Assembly: GCA_900544455.1 (NCBI GenBank)
Contig: UQVJ01000037.1
Span: forward strand, 1-15,016
Length of the DNA stretch: 15,016 nucleotides
Reading direction: 5' to 3'
Source: an uncultured Eggerthella sp.
Lineage (GTDB): Bacteria; Actinomycetota; Coriobacteriia; Coriobacteriales; Eggerthellaceae
The notes under the pieces are model-generated. The model did not search any database, was not told the DNA's origin, and saw only the letters and a program-made list of their open reading frames with translations. How positions within the stretch are numbered: the stretch's first letter is position 1; each line of letters begins with the position of its first letter. Below, piece after piece: positions 13,806 through 15,016 of the stretch. A program made the position numbers and the translations under genes.

Positions 13806-13844
13806 GAGGATGCTAACCATCGAATCACCAAGGAGCAGACCCTC

Positions 13845-15016
13845 ATGCCTGAAAACAATCAGCCAGCTTCTGAAGCGCGCAAGTCTTTGCCTCAGAACAT
13901 CGAGGCTGAGCAAACGGTTTTGGCGGCATGTCTTTTGTCGACGGGCGTGTTCGAGGAAGTATCTTTGAAGCTGAAGCCCGAAAGCTTCTTCCGCCCTGCC
14001 CACAAGATGATCTTCGAGGCAATGCGCGAAATGAACGCGCGATCCATACCCATCGATGTTATCTCCGTTTCCGACAACTTGAAGGCAGCGGGTCAGTTGG
14101 AGGCAGTTGGTGGCCAGCAGTATCTGCTGGAACTTGCCGACAACACGTTTGCGTTCACCAGCTGGCAGCATCATGCCGAAATAGTAAGCCGCGATGCCAT
14201 TCGCCGTGAGCTTCTTATGAGCGCCGCTCAGATTACCTCACTTGCTTACGATTCCCCTGCCGACCCGAAAGAGCTTATTTCTCAGTCGGAGGCAGCGTTG
14301 TTCGGCGTTACCGAGCAAACGGTGAACTCCAGCTTCAAAGGCATTCAGGAGTTGTTGGTAGAAGCTAATGAGGAAATTGCCGAAATGGGTAACCGCGAAG
14401 GCATGCTCCAGGGTGTGCCTACCGGCTTCATCGATGTCGACAAGCTTTTCTGCGGCTTGCGTCCGGGTAACCTTATCATCTTGGCTGCTCGCCCCGCTGT
14501 TGGTAAAACGTCGTTCGCTATGAACCTTGCGGCCAATGCCGCTAAGTCCGGCGCACCTGTGGCGTTCTTCAGCTTGGAAATGAGTTCCAACGAAATCACG
14601 CAGAGGCTTTTGGCAGCGGAAGCGGGCCTTGCCCTTTCGCGCATGCGCAACGGTCAGCTTACCGAAGGGGATTGGAGCCAGCTTATCCAGGCTTCCAGCG
14701 ACCTTTCCAATTGCGAGTTGTACGTTGACGACTCGGCTGGTCTTTCCATTGTCGAGCTGCGCACCAAGGCGCGTCGTATGATGCGCAACAAAAAGAATGG
14801 CCTGATCATCGTTGACTATCTGCAGCTTATGCAGCCGGTAATCCCCCATCCCAACAACCGCGCTGTCGAGGTTGCTGAAATTTCGCGTGGCCTGAAGGTT
14901 CTGGCAAAGGAACTCGAGGTGCCCATTATTTCGCTCTCGCAGCTTTCTCGTGGTGTTGAGTCGCGCACCGACAAGCGCCCGATGCTTTCCGACCTTCGTG
15001 AATCGGGCTCCATCGA
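13845..15016 (+). CDS. dnaB: Replicative DNA helicase DnaB, 5' part
   Basis: DnaB is the hexameric helicase that unwinds DNA at the fork. The window shows the first 390 residues of a protein that usually has about 450, and the frame remains open at the end. The N-terminal domain (about 15-115) starts SLPQNIEAEQTVLAACL. The RecA-like domain has PTGFIDVDKLFCGLRPGNLIILAARP, Walker A ARPAVGKT (215-222), SLEMS (243-247, with the catalytic Glu245), Walker B LIIVDYLQLM (320-329), SQLSRGVE (365-372) and the beginning of SDLRESGSIEQ. AAGGAG (13830-13835) precedes ATG 13845. No intein lies in the visible part. Position after rplI is conserved in many bacteria. The probable loader gene dciA lies at the other end of this window. 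Confidence 0.96.
   Translation, partial: MPENNQPASEARKSLPQNIEAEQTVLAACLLSTGVFEEVSLKLKPESFFRPAHKMIFEAMREMNARSIPIDVISVSDNLKAAGQLEAVGGQQYLLELADNTFAFTSWQHHAEIVSRDAIRRELLMSAAQITSLAYDSPADPKELISQSEAALFGVTEQTVNSSFKGIQELLVEANEEIAEMGNREGMLQGVPTGFIDVDKLFCGLRPGNLIILAARPAVGKTSFAMNLAANAAKSGAPVAFFSLEMSSNEITQRLLAAEAGLALSRMRNGQLTEGDWSQLIQASSDLSNCELYVDDSAGLSIVELRTKARRMMRNKKNGLIIVDYLQLMQPVIPHPNNRAVEVAEISRGLKVLAKELEVPIISLSQLSRGVESRTDKRPMLSDLRESGSI

Overview
This window is a run of core housekeeping genes, all on the + strand: a partial dciA (DUF721), gyrB, gyrA, tRNA-Ile, tRNA-Ala, typA/bipA, a lipoprotein foldase, a stand-alone ABC ATPase, two tRNA-Ser genes, an acidic hypothetical protein, then rpsF-ssb-rpsR-rplI and the start of dnaB. 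The order dciA-gyrB-gyrA, with tRNA-Ile and tRNA-Ala directly after gyrA, is familiar from actinobacteria. With medium G+C, efficient U-tract terminators and zinc-type S18, it suggests Coriobacteriia (Eggerthellales-like). This is a judgement from gene content and protein flavour; I cannot name a genus. Gene content and two ParB-binding (parS) sites place the window near the replication origin.

Layout. Bases 1-14 are identical to the 3' end of the Illumina sequencing adapter, so the window opens on an untrimmed contig end. Bases 16-541 hold the dciA tail and a strong extended -10 promoter for gyrB. Bases 542-5078 hold gyrB and gyrA, both with GTG starts, and a parS-like site lies between them. 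Bases 5079-5761 hold the gyrA terminator, an AT-rich spacer with an inverted repeat, and the two-tRNA unit with its own promoter and terminator. Bases 5762-7576 are typA. Bases 7577-8592 form about 1 kb without a convincing gene. It contains a perfect 22-bp palindrome, a long-armed inverted repeat around a hairpin, and a perfect 14-bp parS core. Bases 8593-10637 hold the foldase and the ABC ATPase. Bases 10683-10974 hold two tRNA-Ser genes, each with its own terminator. Bases 11291-11785 encode an acidic protein of unknown function. Bases 12099-13719 form the rpsF-ssb-rpsR-rplI cluster, and dnaB runs off the end.

How the genes fit together. Most products serve replication, chromosome topology and translation: DNA gyrase, the replicative helicase DnaB, its probable loader DciA, SSB, ribosomal proteins S6, S18 and L9, the ribosome-associated GTPase BipA and four tRNAs. 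The parS sites would nucleate ParB spreading for origin segregation. I saw no defence system, mobile element, CRISPR array or clearly new multi-gene system. The least explained DNA is the non-coding block at 7689-8592, followed by the 5136-5342 spacer.
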